Below are positions 33,149-44,696 of a stretch of DNA of 64,000 nt, one piece after another. This DNA comes from Pilasporangium apinafurcum (lineage: Eukaryota; Oomycota; Peronosporomycetes; Pythiales; Pythiaceae). Position numbers and translations under genes: made by a program. The notes under the pieces are model-generated. The model was not told the DNA's origin, made no database searches, and was given only the letters and a program-made list of their open reading frames with translations. The number at the start of each line of letters is the position of its first letter. The first letter of the stretch is position 1. The stretch covers positions 62,001-126,000 of the forward strand of contig BCKE01000046.1 in NCBI GenBank assembly GCA_001600495.1, read 5' to 3'.

Positions 33149-33468
33149 CGACGTTCGTAGTAGGTCTTCTTGGCTTAATGATATGCTGCAGATCTGATGA
33201 ACGCTTTGATGATTCGCAAAGCGTCAGTGCATTGGTTAATCTATAGAGAACTTTCATTGGATAAAAAAATAAATATATGCATCACCTATTGGTAGATATT
33301 AAATACTATTATAAGGCCTAGGTTGTTCGATAGGAGATTCCTGTTTTCGTTACGCACCAAAGACAAAAACGAAGAGCTACGACAATAATCATCGCAGACG
33401 TCACGCCGGTATTAAGAAGAGCGTGTATTCATCCACTGACTCATTTCTAAGTGTATTAGCGTATATAG
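33149..33468. other. Divergent spacer between phosphatase and pseudokinase genes
   Basis: 320 bp, presumably both promoters; nothing else recognised. Confidence 0.5.
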
Positions 33469-35041
33469 ATGTGGTGGTGGGGCGTCTGTGCTGGTGCGAC
33501 GTGCTGGTCGGATGTAGTGCATCACCAGCGACACTCGAGCGTTTACGAAAATTTGATGCCACTCATGACGGAACGTCCCTCGCTACTTAGTCCAAAGAGT
33601 CAGACCAAGCGCAACAGCTCATTGACGATCCCTCCAGGACTCTACACCGCCAGGAACACGACGACACAGGAGTTAATTGCGCTAAAAGTGTTTGACAAGA
33701 AGATCCTCCGGCGGAAGGAGACGCGACGGCGATTAAGACGAGAGATTCGGATTCTCTCGCGCTGTCGCGCACACCCGAATTTGCTGACGATGGAAGGGGT
33801 CACGAGCACCAACTCGACAGTAAGAGATACGTCCTTCCTTTCGATGTGGCGTGTGAATCTCTGTCGATGATGATATTAATGATGATTTTTGTGATTGCTT
33901 CTATCAGTTGGAAATTGCTTTTGAGTTGGCGCGTGGAGGAGAAGTCATGTCTCGCATTCAATGCGAGCGCGATGTCAGTCGTGCTATTGGTAACATCACG
34001 GCTGGGATCAAGTTTCTGCATGACATGGGCATCATTCATGGCGAAATTCTTCCCGAGCACATCCTGTACAGCGATTCCGAACCAGATTCAAAAATACTGG
34101 TGGCGGATTTTGGACGTGCAGCGCCATGGCGAGATGTATCGTTGCGATGTCGACGAGTGGCAAAGAAGGGGAAGCGCCATCAGTTCCTGTGGGATGAATA
34201 CCATCACGTGAAATTCCTCCCACCATGGGTTGTGGAGCGCAAAACCGATCGTGTGCGCACTTGGAACGAAGCAAGACAATTGGATATTTGGGCATTGGGT
34301 GTGACGATGTACGTTCTGCTGTGTGGTGCGTTCCCATTTGATGGAGATTCAGTAGAGGAGATCCAGCAAAAGATCATTCACAACAAGCTTACTTTCCCAG
34401 ATGCCGATTCATCGGTGAATCTGAGTCGCGCAGCTAAAGATTTGCTACATTGGTTGCTGGAGAAGGACCCAAAGAAGATCATGACCGTGGACGAAGTGAA
34501 CGCACACCCGTGGATCCAATCAGAAGTCGCTCCAGATTTGCTGTGGACAAACGAGCGCATGGAAAAATACCGCGAGTTTGCTGACGACTACGTTGAAGAA
34601 GTGACGAAAGTGTCGCGGAGACGTCGCGTTTCCAATCGGTCATTCTTACAGTCGATGCATAGTTCGAAAGCTCTTTTCACACAGGAAACCAACCAAGAAG
34701 AAGATGAAGACCATGACCGTCCATCGTTTGTGTCGATCGATCCAAATGAAGTCCAAGTACTTGAGGATGAACAACTAGATGAACGCCCTAGTGCTGATGG
34801 ATTCATGCGCCTAGCGAATGAACAGATCGACGCAGTAACAGAAGAGAGAACGCCGTCGACAAGCGATGATACGTCTGAGCCTGAGCCTAGTACCCCCAAC
34901 ACTCTCGACCAGAAAGATTTGGATGATAAAAGAGTTTGGGGCGTCTTGTTTAAGTACCGACGATTCTTTTCTTTTCGGTCGATGAGCTCCATGGCTAGCT
35001 CAGGAAATCATAGCAATAGCGATGACAGTAGGGTCAAGTAA
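33469..35041 (+). CDS. CAMK-like protein kinase fold, probable pseudokinase
   Basis: Exons 33469-33819 and 33908-35041 with an 88-nt phase-0 intron; 494 residues (465 if started at the ATG at 33556). The N-lobe has LIALKVFDKK with the ATP-anchoring Lys, but the usual glycine-rich loop is replaced by IPPGLYTARN. The catalytic loop reads IHGEILPEHILY, where active kinases have HRDLKPEN: the catalytic Asp is Glu, the Lys is Leu and the Asn is His. ADFGRA (DFG) is retained. The C-lobe is CAMK-like (DIWALGVTMYVLLCGAFPF, AHPWI). A long acidic Ser/Thr-rich tail follows. Loss of three catalytic-loop residues argues for a scaffold or regulator; an undetected 5' exon could still supply a glycine loop. 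Confidence 0.8.
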
Positions 35042-35325
35042 TTGGTGGAGATCTTGTACTGCTCGTATCGTCTAGTGCTTTTGATATATAAGCGAGTGTT
35101 AATTACTTTACAATAACGATAATATACCTCAATTGACGATTAACAAGGTTGAATCACAGCCGACAGAGTGTCAAGGTACTCGTCCTTCCATTTATCTCAT
35201 TCATTCTCTGCAGCTGGATACGAAGGTAAGAGCAGACAAACTCTCCTAATTTGAGCCTGCAACCAACGAATCGCTCTCTGTCAATAAGAGTGAAATAAAG
35301 AAAACAGCGACAGATATGCTACTAC

Positions 35326-37267
35326 CTATAGGAGCGGTGGGTTTGACGTTAATCCGTCCTCTACACCTGTCAACAAGTTGCGGAGAAATGTTTCCGTCAC
35401 TCGTGTGTAATTGATGATTTCGGAACGGTTCATCTTGTCAAGTGGCGCTTCCGACAAACCGGTCAAGTGTTCCGCATTTTTCTCGAGATTTTCTTGTAGA
35501 TACTCGAACAAATTTTTCTCCTTTCCTGGCGGCAAGTAGTACCCGAATACGTAGGTGTATTTGAGCACACGTCGACATTGAATGAGTTGCTCAGTGGCAG
35601 TATTTAAGAATTGGACATCAATCCACGATGAGTCGCCATGGCTTGCCTGCAATTCAATCATTCGCGCTTCTGTACCTTCGCGAATGCGTTGTGCAAACTT
35701 ACCAGCTTCGGAATGATTGGCATAACGCTGATAGTAATGTAGATAGCGATCCAATTCAGCCTTGGCGCGAGCCGCATCGGTATCTGGTTGCGTATTCTCA
35801 GAGTCATAGCGGTTGCATTTATAATAACCGCCAGTGCCAGATCCATGCTTGTCCCACGATTCCATACAAATCTATTCGCGAATGATGTACATAACAGTCA
35901 GTAAATATGTCTATCTCTACATATACGATTTATAAATGCATAACACTCACCCAGCAGAATTCAAACGCGCATTTTCGACATGTCATATGGTTGCATCCTT
36001 GATTTTTCTCAATTCGAACAGCACACTTCGGACATTTCTTCGTGTTGGCGAGAATCCAATTCGCAGTCTCCGATTCATTGCGGCATTTTTCTTGCCAAGC
36101 TGCTAGTTGCTCACAAGTTACTGGAGAGTGTGCTTCTTCACCACATCGCAGGCAGAACACGCAACCACACGAGCATGTTACCGAAGAAAGACCACCGGCA
36201 CTAGAAATGGCCTTGTTGCATCCTGGAGATGGGCACCACTTGACGCATTTGTTGATATCAACGTACGATCGCAACACATAGCGCGAATACTTCGTAAAAT
36301 CTTCGTTATTCGTCAGTTTCTTGAATATAGCATCGCTGACAACCTGGATGAGTAAATTGTTTAAAAATGAGTACAATGCATTCAATACTTCGTCGCAAAA
36401 GTTTTTTTAAACAAGATACCTCTTTACATCCATGAGCAGGGCATGTAGTGGTTACACACACCGGTCCTTCTGCAATTTTGAGTGACAAATAATGCACCCA
36501 ACAATCAAGGCAGTAAACGTGGCCACAGCCCATCCCAAATACTTGTGTCGCAGGATACGAATCGCAGCATATCATACAATCGACCTACACATTCACAAAA
36601 CAAATTATCGATAGCATTAGAATTATTCGACAAATATGAACCCATTTCTACATCAAGCAACTAAAAAACGTACCGTAGCGCCTTCAGGAAATGTTCGCGG
36701 GGGGGTATCAGCAAATTGCACACCGGCATGTTTGCGTGCTTTCGCTGGATCGCTATAATAGCCTTCAAACAATTTTTCCTTGTTCCATCCAAAGTGCCGC
36801 AACAAAATGGCAGCGACAGAGAACGGGATCTCTAGTACTTGCGCGATTTCATTGATCAGATTGTGTTGTTCGACAAACAGTTCTTCTTCATCAATCACAC
36901 GATATTCGCTTTGTTGACGAGAACTATGGGTCTTCATGCCCGGATTAATGCGCTTTTTTTTCGCGGCTGACCCATTACTGGCACCTAACGGTGACAGCCG
37001 CGAGGCGCCATCGATCTTGCGACCACTACTGCTATGGTAGCTTCCAGCGGTAGCAGAATCCGATTTTTCCGACGTGTTGTCGTCTTCTGAGTATTGATAT
37101 TCGTCCTCGTCCTCTTCATCATCGTCTGCTAGACGCTTGTGTGATGTCTGATCCATCGTGTCAAAGTCTTCCGCCTCGTCTTCTTCTTCGAGATCGCTGT
37201 AGTGATACTCATCGTCGGAATCCACGGAAAGCGATCGGCTGTACACGGGGTGCTGTGTCTCACTCAT
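35326..37267 (-). CDS. Ariadne-type RBR E3 ubiquitin ligase
   Basis: Minus strand, four exons: 37267-36674, 36584-36420, 36343-35951 and 35871-35326; phases all 0; 565 residues. The acidic N-terminus is followed by a UBA-like helix bundle (VAAILLRHFGWNKEKLFEGYY). RING1 (CMICCDSY, CGHVYCLDCW) is encoded in exon 2. The in-between-RING domain (WCPSPGCNKAI, CGCVFCLRCGEEAH) and RING2 (KCPKCAVRIEKNQGCNHMTC) are in exon 3; the Cys of CNHMTC is in the position of the catalytic thioester Cys of ARIH1. The Ariadne domain fills exon 4 (HYYQRYANHSEAGKFA, VLKYTYVFGYYL). Such ligases partner with cullin complexes. The start at 37267 gives MSETQHP. Confidence 0.93.
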
Positions 37268-38475
37268 CTTTCTTTCTCTCACTCTCTCTTTTTTCGTCTT
37301 CTCTTCCGTTTGCTTCCACAGTCAACTCACTTGCTTGCGCTCGTCCGCTTCTTTCTCTCGAGTCTTCTCTTTTTCACTAAGGAAAATTGAGGGAAGCCTT
37401 CACTGGGGAAAACTATGTAAAATAACCTAACAGCAAGGTTTTTCGTGCCAAGAGTGATGGTCGAAGGTGAACTCAAAAGATACGAACTTAATGGGTACTT
37501 TAATAGGTAAAGTTCGTATTGTGTTATAAAGTGATTTTTGACCAGAAGGATGTGGTACAGTCATCATCAAAAGTGTGCGAAAAAAATTGTAAAATACTGT
37601 AACTAAAATTGAAATTCTAACTGATATCGCGTTGTGTTCGTACACTAATTACTCATCTTGACGAAAAGTCGTGGAGTCATTTCTTCCCATCTGCACGGCT
37701 GGAAAAAAAATGTAGAAGATCGTAACATGTGCTAAAAGTCTTTTTTTTTCTATCCATTTATTGTGGGGAATAGTTGTAGAAGCTAGAACAAAAAAGGAAA
37801 CAGTTTTCATCCAGCTCTCTAGAGCTGAAAAATATCAGCGTGGTATACACGGATGGAAGAGGATGGGATTGACGAGACGACCGACATGTTAACTCAGTTT
37901 GGCAACACCCTTCTCACCATTCGGCGTATATTGTTGCATTGCAGCCGACTCATTCCGACCAAGGCTTTGATGAATAGCTGTGGCACGATTCAGTCGCTAC
38001 AAGTGGTAGACATGTACGTGCTAATTTTGGAAAAATCGGTAGAAGAACCATCGTTGCGATGGTCATTGGCACAGAAGAAAGTGAATCCATGCACGAAAAC
38101 TTCTCTGAACCACGCAACCTTCTTTTCTTGGTCGCAACATACTTAAATTAGTTATCTCTCCCAAACTGAAAGGCAACAGAGCTAAGTGATTAGGTGAACT
38201 AGCTTTCTTGAACCGACTCTTCTTTGCGATCCCCCGTTGTTCGATTCAGCGTAGGGGTTGTGGTTCAGCACATGTGTGCTGTGGGTTGGGTGTGCTGCGG
38301 CAAATAGAAGGGAAATTTTAGTGTCATTTATCCCCCAGCACTTTACGCTCCCCTCCTCCTCTCCTCTCCTCTATCTGCACAGCCTTCCCATCACTCCACT
38401 CCTCTTTTGTGCAACATTTCCGCGGCGGCGCGGATAGCGCAGATTGAGAAGCTCTACCCGCGGCATCGAACTAAT
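37268..38475. other. Spacer with one doubtful small gene
   Basis: 1.2 kb. Apart from the small frame listed at 37853, it holds the Ariadne promoter (CT-rich) and the promoter of the mucin-like gene (C/T-rich at 38340-38400). Confidence 0.4.
37853..38146 (+). CDS. Small hypothetical protein, uncertain
   Basis: 97 codons from an ATG. The first 75 residues look protein-like (MEEDGIDETTDMLTQFGNT, IRRILLHCSRLIPTKALMN, SLQVVDMYVLILEKSVEEPS) with amphipathic helices and balanced composition; the last 20 look like read-through into non-coding sequence, so the gene could be spliced near 38080 or be a remnant. No family recognised. Confidence 0.3.
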   Translation: MEEDGIDETTDMLTQFGNTLLTIRRILLHCSRLIPTKALMNSCGTIQSLQVVDMYVLILEKSVEEPSLRWSLAQKKVNPCTKTSLNHATFFSWSQHT

Positions 38476-39950
38476 ATGCGCCGTCAACTCCTCCTGTTGT
38501 TCGTCGTCGCCATCGCGGTACTCTCTATGATGTCTCCTGTCTATGGTATGCTTTTCGAGCCGTCCTGCTTATGTGTTCAGCACGAGCCTATGAAATACGA
38601 GAAAAACCTAACTCCTCCTCGTTGTGACGTTGTGGTACGTGTGTGTATGAATGTGTTAGGGGATGATCCGGCACCGAGCGACACGAACAATCTCCCAGTA
38701 TCCCCCACGCCAACTCCCACGGACTCGGCAGCCGCGGCAGCGTCCACAGCCGCATCTGCAGCCACAGGTACACCTGCAGTAGACACTCCCACGCCCACGC
38801 CTACACCGACGCCAACGGAAACACCGACACCGACGCCAACCACTGCAACACCAACGCCGACGCCGACACCAACACCGACGCCGACACCAACGCCGACGCC
38901 GACGCCGACGGAAACACCAACACCAACACCAACTTCGTCGCCGACACCAACACCTACTCCAACCACTGCAACACCGTCTACTCACGGAAGCTCCTCTAAT
39001 TCTTCCTCCTCGGATTTATCAGATACCAGCGATTCCACCGCATCAAGTGCGTACTCTCTGCATATATTGTTATCCTCTCCTCTTTACTCACATTTTATAC
39101 CTGTGCTCCTTCCGCTATAGGCATCTCCACCGACTCTCAAGATAACGCCAGCTCCGGTATGTCGGCAGGAATTATCGTTCTCATCATCCTTCTCGTGCTG
39201 GCGGCACTAGGTGGTATCGCCTTCGTGCTCTACCGGCACGTTCAGGGCAAGAACGACGCCACGGGCCCAATGAGCAAAGACTTTGGTGAGAAATACCCCA
39301 ACACCGCCACGACGCTCGCATCTGACCCACAGCCGGCCGAGTACGACTTCACACGTATGGGTGGTGGACCACAAACATCAGTTGCCTCCGAACCAGCTAT
39401 ACTCTCGCTCGACAACAACAACACACCATTGAGTCCATTGAGCGTTGATGCGGCGCACCATGCGCAGCCACAGCAGCAGCAGCAACAACAACAACAGCAA
39501 CGGCCACATCTCGTGCACTTGTACGATAATGAACCAGCTCCTCACCCAATGGGTCAATCGACAACCTCACCGCCGTTCAGGAAGAACCAGGCTGAGTCGT
39601 CACAGCGATCACACACCAACATGGAAGAGGAACCGATGGAGTTCTCGCACTCGTTCGCCGAGTCCTACGGCGGATCCTCCTACGCTGAGTCTTATAATGA
39701 TAATGACCGCGGATACCTCAACTCGTTCGTGCAGGGTATGCCCGAAGAGGAGGACCTTGCGACCAGTGCAGCTCAGGAACAATCGGCGTTTGCTAAAGAG
39801 GCGTCATCGAACGACAACACGTCTCACTGGCTTAACGCCATGGACGACATGCGCGACACGACGGACAGCTACGCCATGCTCGAGTCCGGGTCCTTCAGCT
39901 CGAACCGTGGCTCGGCTCTCTCGCGGTTCTCAACCGATTCCTACGCGTGA
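38476..39950 (+). CDS. Mucin-like single-pass membrane protein with Thr-Pro repeats
   Basis: Exons 38476-39046 and 39121-39950, 74-nt phase-1 intron; 466 residues. The ATG at 38476 starts a signal peptide ([18 protein letters not shown], cleavage after VYG). A short Cys-containing domain (five Cys in about 45 residues) is followed by a (Thr-Pro)n/Glu-Thr-Pro stretch (about residues 75-170) and a Ser-rich stalk, both likely O-glycosylated. A transmembrane helix ([21 protein letters not shown]) stands just after the intron. The cytoplasmic part has a Gln run and two DSYA motifs, one at the extreme C-terminus. The layout is that of a cell-surface adhesin or sensor; ligand unknown. Confidence 0.8.
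38784..38960. repeat. Low-complexity ACNCCN (Thr-Pro) repeat
   Basis: Tandem six-base units coding Thr-Pro, interrupted by GAAACACC (Glu-Thr-Pro) and ACCACTGCA units. Likely length-variable. Confidence 0.9.
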
Positions 39951-40325
39951 GTGAGTGGGGTGAACAGCTCTGTATAGTTATTGTCTCTAGGTATATGTAG
40001 TAGTTTGGTTTCTGTGTATTTCCTTCCATAGACGCCAGTGTAGCGTCGTCATCTTCTGAGAGAAGGAAGCCATTATGGTACACCTATAAGTGGTGTGGAA
40101 GGAAAGAACATGCGAATAGCTGGTCTAGCGACGAATGAGGTCGCTGAAAAAATTGCTGATGATTCTATATGAAAATGCAATATGATCGTATCCTCACGTT
40201 CTTGTGTGTGATATCGCCTGCTTAAAGTAGAGTCAGCTACCACCACATTATTCATTTCGAAGTCAAGATAGGCATAGAATGCATATAAAAAAAGCGCTGT
40301 TCATTAAAGGTTTCGTGGAACAAAC
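39951..40325. other. Convergent 3' spacer
   Basis: 375 bp between the mucin-like gene and RPA49; no feature recognised. Confidence 0.5.
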
Positions 40326-41988
40326 TTAGCGTCTCGGTCCACCACCGCGCTTCGGCTGTGGGAACTGTAATGGTAGCGTCAGAACGACACGTTGTACCGA
40401 TTTTTTGGACAACGAAGCTGCACCACCGTAAACGGCGTTCTCGGCCTTGACCTTCTCCACGGAGCACCCCAATTGCCGGCAGTACGTCGTCAGTCTAAAA
40501 ACAAGCAAGTACACAAGACAATCACTGGTAAGCAACAAATGAGAGAGAATGAAGAGTATAGTATAGAAACGTACGTGACGACGCTCTTCTTCAAATCAGC
40601 GGCAACTTCCGTGAGGTCGAGACTAAACCCATTGACTGTAAGCGCAACTACTAACAAATGCAAGATGATCTTGTCCTTGAGTGATTTCGGCTGGAAATAC
40701 GTCATGTGGCCGGCATCGTTCTGCGTTGCGTCCGTGTACATCTTTAACAAATGACGAACGACCACCAGTGGAATGTTCTTCTCTTCACTGAACATCGCCG
40801 CGGACTTCCGCAGCGGGAAATGCATGTTGAAGACCTCCAACAAGTACGTAATGTACACGATATAGCTGACTTTCGTAACGTCGTAGGGCAGTGACAGCGA
40901 CAGCAGCAACCGTGTGGGCAGTGCACCTAGGTTGGTGCTGGCACTGTATTCTGCTACGTTGGTCGTTTTCAATGCTTCAATCAACTCATTCGCCTTCATC
41001 TGGAGCGATTCAATCACATGTGTATCCAAAACTACAGCCGATGGTAAAGTAATTGCGTTAGTAAAAGACCAAGAAAACCAGATAACATCGCCTGCTTACA
41101 TTTGCGCAAGTTGTAGACGCGATCGGGTGTCGCAGCATCGATGTCACAAGGTGGCAAAAGCGCATTCCGTGTCGCTTCCAAAGCTGCAGACTCGGTAGAG
41201 TACGATCCATTCTGCAGTTTCTTCTGTGCAGTGTCGATTTTCTTTTGCAGCGTCTCGGCCACAGAAGTCGCGCCGCTGATGTTCTGCAGGTTGACAATAT
41301 TTTCTTCTCTACTTTTCTGCATTCGTTTGCTTTTCTTGCTACCAAACACCTCGACGAGACCACGTCGCTGTTCCATGAAGTTCTTTCCTTCGCCGCGGTT
41401 TTCATCGACATTATCGCTAGCGCCTTTGATGCTTTGTTGCATAACGTAGAGCTGTTCGATGTTGCACAGACGCACCTCTTTCGTCGTTTTATCGTAAATA
41501 CCCACAGCGTAACTATCAAGTACAGAGAGTAGAGTGTGAGTGTGTCGATGTTGTCCGCAGTGCGATTGTGCAGCACCATATACCTGGAGCAATCGTTGGA
41601 AGAGCTAAGGTAACCAAAGTTTGCACCCTGGTATGCGATCTTCTCCGTGCTAGCAACCACTAATCGGTGCTTCTTCGCGGGGTTCTCAAACACTTCAAAG
41701 TTCAAATCCTTCCGCTTCTGCGGCGGTGGTGGTCCATTGCGGAATGACGCTATTCAATGGCAACATAATACCATAGAGAATGAATAATAGATCACAACAA
41801 CTGCTTGTATGACGATAACTGTTTGCATACGCACCTACTAATGGAGCAGCACTATCAAACGCAGGCTGATACTGCAGATGCACGTGTTTGCTCATGTTGT
41901 AGATCTCTAACGTCGCCGATGGTGATCCCAATTGGCAACTCTTCCCAACCAACAAAACAACTGCAGTCGTCACGTTTAAACTCATCAT
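40326..41988 (-). CDS. RPA49: RNA polymerase I subunit RPA49 (POLR1E-like)
   Basis: Minus strand, five exons: 41988-41835, 41749-41584, 41512-41100, 41031-40575 and 40494-40326; phases agree; 452 residues. The N-terminal dimerisation half has the RPA49 pattern: VASFRNGPPPP across the first junction, AYQGANFGYLSS, then YAVGIYDK after the second intron and a coiled linker. The C-terminal half is the tandem winged-helix region (IPLVVVRHLLKMYTDA, DKIILHLLVVALTVNGF), ending with the basic tail RGGGPRR. RPA49 with RPA34 acts like TFIIF/TFIIE within Pol I and drives rRNA synthesis. It is divergent from the CAPZB gene with only 203 bp between start codons. Confidence 0.87.
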
Positions 41989-42191
41989 ATATTTTTATCC
42001 AATAATAAGACTATACTAATATTTAAATCCAATAATAATTCATGTGTAAAAAACAAAAAAATTTATTGGTTAAAATTATCAACTTAAAATTTTCTACGAA
42101 TCATATCACCCCATTCGCCTCACTGCCGGCATTCTTTTCCCTCTTGAAGGAAGAATTGACAGTATCTTCATTTGAGCACCTACGCATAACG
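41989..42191. promoter_or_regulatory. Bidirectional promoter RPA49/CAPZB with paired CCAAT elements
   Basis: ATCCAATAATAA occurs at 41997-42008 and 42027-42038, a 30-base spacing, with an inverted TTATTGG at about 42063. The first element is within 10 bases of the RPA49 start codon. Matching pair found before the SWI/SNF gene. Confidence 0.45.
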
Positions 42192-43134
42192 ATGGGGGAC
42201 CATGGCGACGTGAGCATGACGTCGTCTCTGAACCTCATGCGGCGTATGCCGCCCCGTGATGTGGAGCAGGACCTCTACAGTCTCACACGATTGTCACCTG
42301 CACTCGCAGACGAACTTTATCAGCGCGTAGACCAGCCGCTGCAGATCGCAATCGATCCGTCCAACGGCCGCAAATACTTGCTCTGTGATTACAATCGCGA
42401 CGGCGATTCCTACCGCTCGCCGTGGACAAACACGTATGATCCACCGTTACCTGAGGATGAAGGTTTTTTCCCATCCGAGAATATCCGTGAATTGGAGATA
42501 TACGCGAATGAGATCTTTGATTCCTACCGCGAACTGTATTATCAGGGTGGAATCTCGTCGGTGTACATGTGGGACCTTGAACCGGGGTTTGCGGCATGTT
42601 TTCTAGTGAAGAAAGACGTAGTTGATCAGCAATTTGTCGAGAAAGGAGCATGGAATTCCATCCACGTTATTGAAGTGCAGGATGTGACAGATGGTGTTGT
42701 GGACAAGGACAAGAAGAAGGCCATTTATCGTTTAACGACGACCGTGCTTCTAGCCATGAAGGTGAATCGGCCGGAACTCGGTGATCTTACGCTCGATGGC
42801 ACACTTACTCGACAAGTAAGAAAGCGGCATTGATTTCTTATGTGATGATCATATTATCCATCGTAAATTTGCCTTGTGATAATTGCTGATCATGTAGACC
42901 GAACGCACGCTTGAGGTAGAAGACCAATACTCACATGTCGCGAACATGGGGCGAATGGTGGAAGACATGGAAATCGATATGCGGTCGAGTATGGATGGAC
43001 TATACATCTCCAAGACACGCGAAGTCATCAACGGCATGCGAAAGCTACAGCAAGGTCCAATCCAGGGCAATGCGTTTGTCGGCGAACTCGCTGGCGCGGT
43101 CTTGAAACATGGACTGAAGAAGGTGCAACAGTAG
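42192..43134 (+). CDS. CAPZB: F-actin-capping protein subunit beta
   Basis: Exons 42192-42815 and 42898-43134, 82-nt phase-0 intron; 286 residues. The ATG at 42192 is chosen because the family starts just before the LNLMRRMPP segment; the open frame upstream is AT-rich. Family hallmarks are present: DLPP-like RMPPRDVEQDL, LCDYNRDGDSYRSPW, YDPPLPEDEGFFPS, YYQGGISSVYMWDL, and TLTRQ joined to TERTLEVED, ending with the tentacle helix (ELAGAVLKHGLKKV). With the alpha subunit it caps actin filament barbed ends and is part of dynactin in animals. Length agrees with the family (about 270-280). Confidence 0.95.
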
Positions 43135-43163
43135 ACACATCTTTTGCTATTTCCATTTTTTTG

Positions 43164-44498
43164 TTAAACATTGAGCGAATGGATCCAATTTTTCTTTTCC
43201 TCAATGCTGTGAAGCACAGCGCCGTATTCATGAACGATCGATTGGAATTGAGCGCTTGAGTTTTGATACAACTCCAATTGTGCCTGTAGCTGATAGTGCA
43301 AACGTGAGAGTTAGCTGACAGCTGTGTAAATAAGGTTGATACGACCGAAGTTTACCTGCTCTCTTTCCTCCATTGCTGCCATTTTTCGCTTTTCGAGCTC
43401 ACCGCTGTAAATCATACACGACAAAACGTATTAATTGAACTTGATACATGTACATAAACAAAAAGTATGGAGTACACGTACTATGCACCCCGTAGCACTT
43501 GAATTTTCTGTGGTGTATACGTTTCTACGGTCAACTGGTCCGCCAAGACAAGCGCCTTGAGTCGCATGGCTTTCGAGAATGCTGCCAACCACTGGATCTT
43601 CGCGTGCAACACGCGGGTTTGATCGTTCCGCTTGTGATCTACCAGCAACTGTGAAATGAGGGTGATCATTTCTTTAACGCGCTGAATATCCTGGCGCAAA
43701 TGGCCGTACAGTTGCTTCTGTAACGTTCGGATATCTTCTTTTGCATGTGTGCTTCGCGCTTTCATCTCTAATAGCAATGCAGGCAACTCCATGACTCGAG
43801 CAACGGGAATATTAGAAGCGTTTCCTGATTCAACGGATGCGGGAGTGTGGTCATGGGTGCGTGTAGTGACTGTTAGAATAGGGAGCATTACGTCACACAA
43901 GTCATTACATTGTGCTCGTAGCTTCTGCTCTACCTGCGGCAACAAACTCAACTGCCCGTGTTCGTTTTGCAACAATCAGTTCGCAAGAATATATACAGGT
44001 GCATTATATCCCACAAAAATCATAGATTCTTACGCGTGCAATTTCTTCATGTGCGTGTAAATCGTGCTCATTACTTAAGCCAATGGATCGACGCAGCAAG
44101 CCTGGTGAAAGTCCAAGTAATGACACGTTTGCCGGCATGTCCTTGGATATATGTAGGAAAGCATACTATGGCTCAGCCGTTGAACCACATAGACGCATTT
44201 TGTTTGTATGTAATGAATTGTGTCTTACATTTCTATCGCTGATATCGTCATTTGATGCAGATGGAGTTTGCAGAAGGAGTTCCGCCTGAGCCAAAGTCAA
44301 TAGCAAATCCGCCACCTGTAGCCATCCCGCACAATAGCAACATTTAAAACGCTATGCTTCACAAAGGTAGCGACTACCAGCAAATCTATCAGACCAGCAA
44401 ACCACGTTGGTCACCACCTTCCTCTTTGGAAGTTCTGCAATCGACAACAACAAGCATGACGACAAATTCATCAGTCCAACTTGATCATTATCGCTCAT
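43164..44498 (-). CDS. HAUS4: Augmin (HAUS) complex subunit 4
   Basis: Minus strand, six exons: 44498-44418, 44315-44229, 44141-44034, 43951-43482, 43404-43356 and 43289-43164; 306 residues, phases consistent. The fit to animal HAUS4 is seen in LLGLSPGLLRRSIGLS followed by VEQKLRAQCNDLCDVMLP, in AMRLKALVLADQL with ETYTPQKIQVLR, and in the C-terminal SSAQFQSIVHEYGAVLHSIEE. The protein is nearly all coiled coil. Augmin recruits gamma-tubulin to existing spindle microtubules. The first exon (MSDNDQVGLMN) and its GTGGTG donor are the least certain. Its 5' region is head-to-head with the SWSAP1-like gene, about 200 bp between start codons. Confidence 0.75.
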
Positions 44499-44696
44499 GT
44501 TTGGTTTCATCAACTTCGTACTGGTTCAGCAGCGTCCGCGCATGACCAAACAGCAACTCCACACGGAAATACACCTCAGTCACCGCACTCTGGCCATTAC
44601 GCAAATTTAAGCACATGCATTCACTCAATCATCATACGCGAATCTGCTGCATTTATCGCATCTTCACCTGCATGCCGCGCCACAGCTTGCCCAAAA

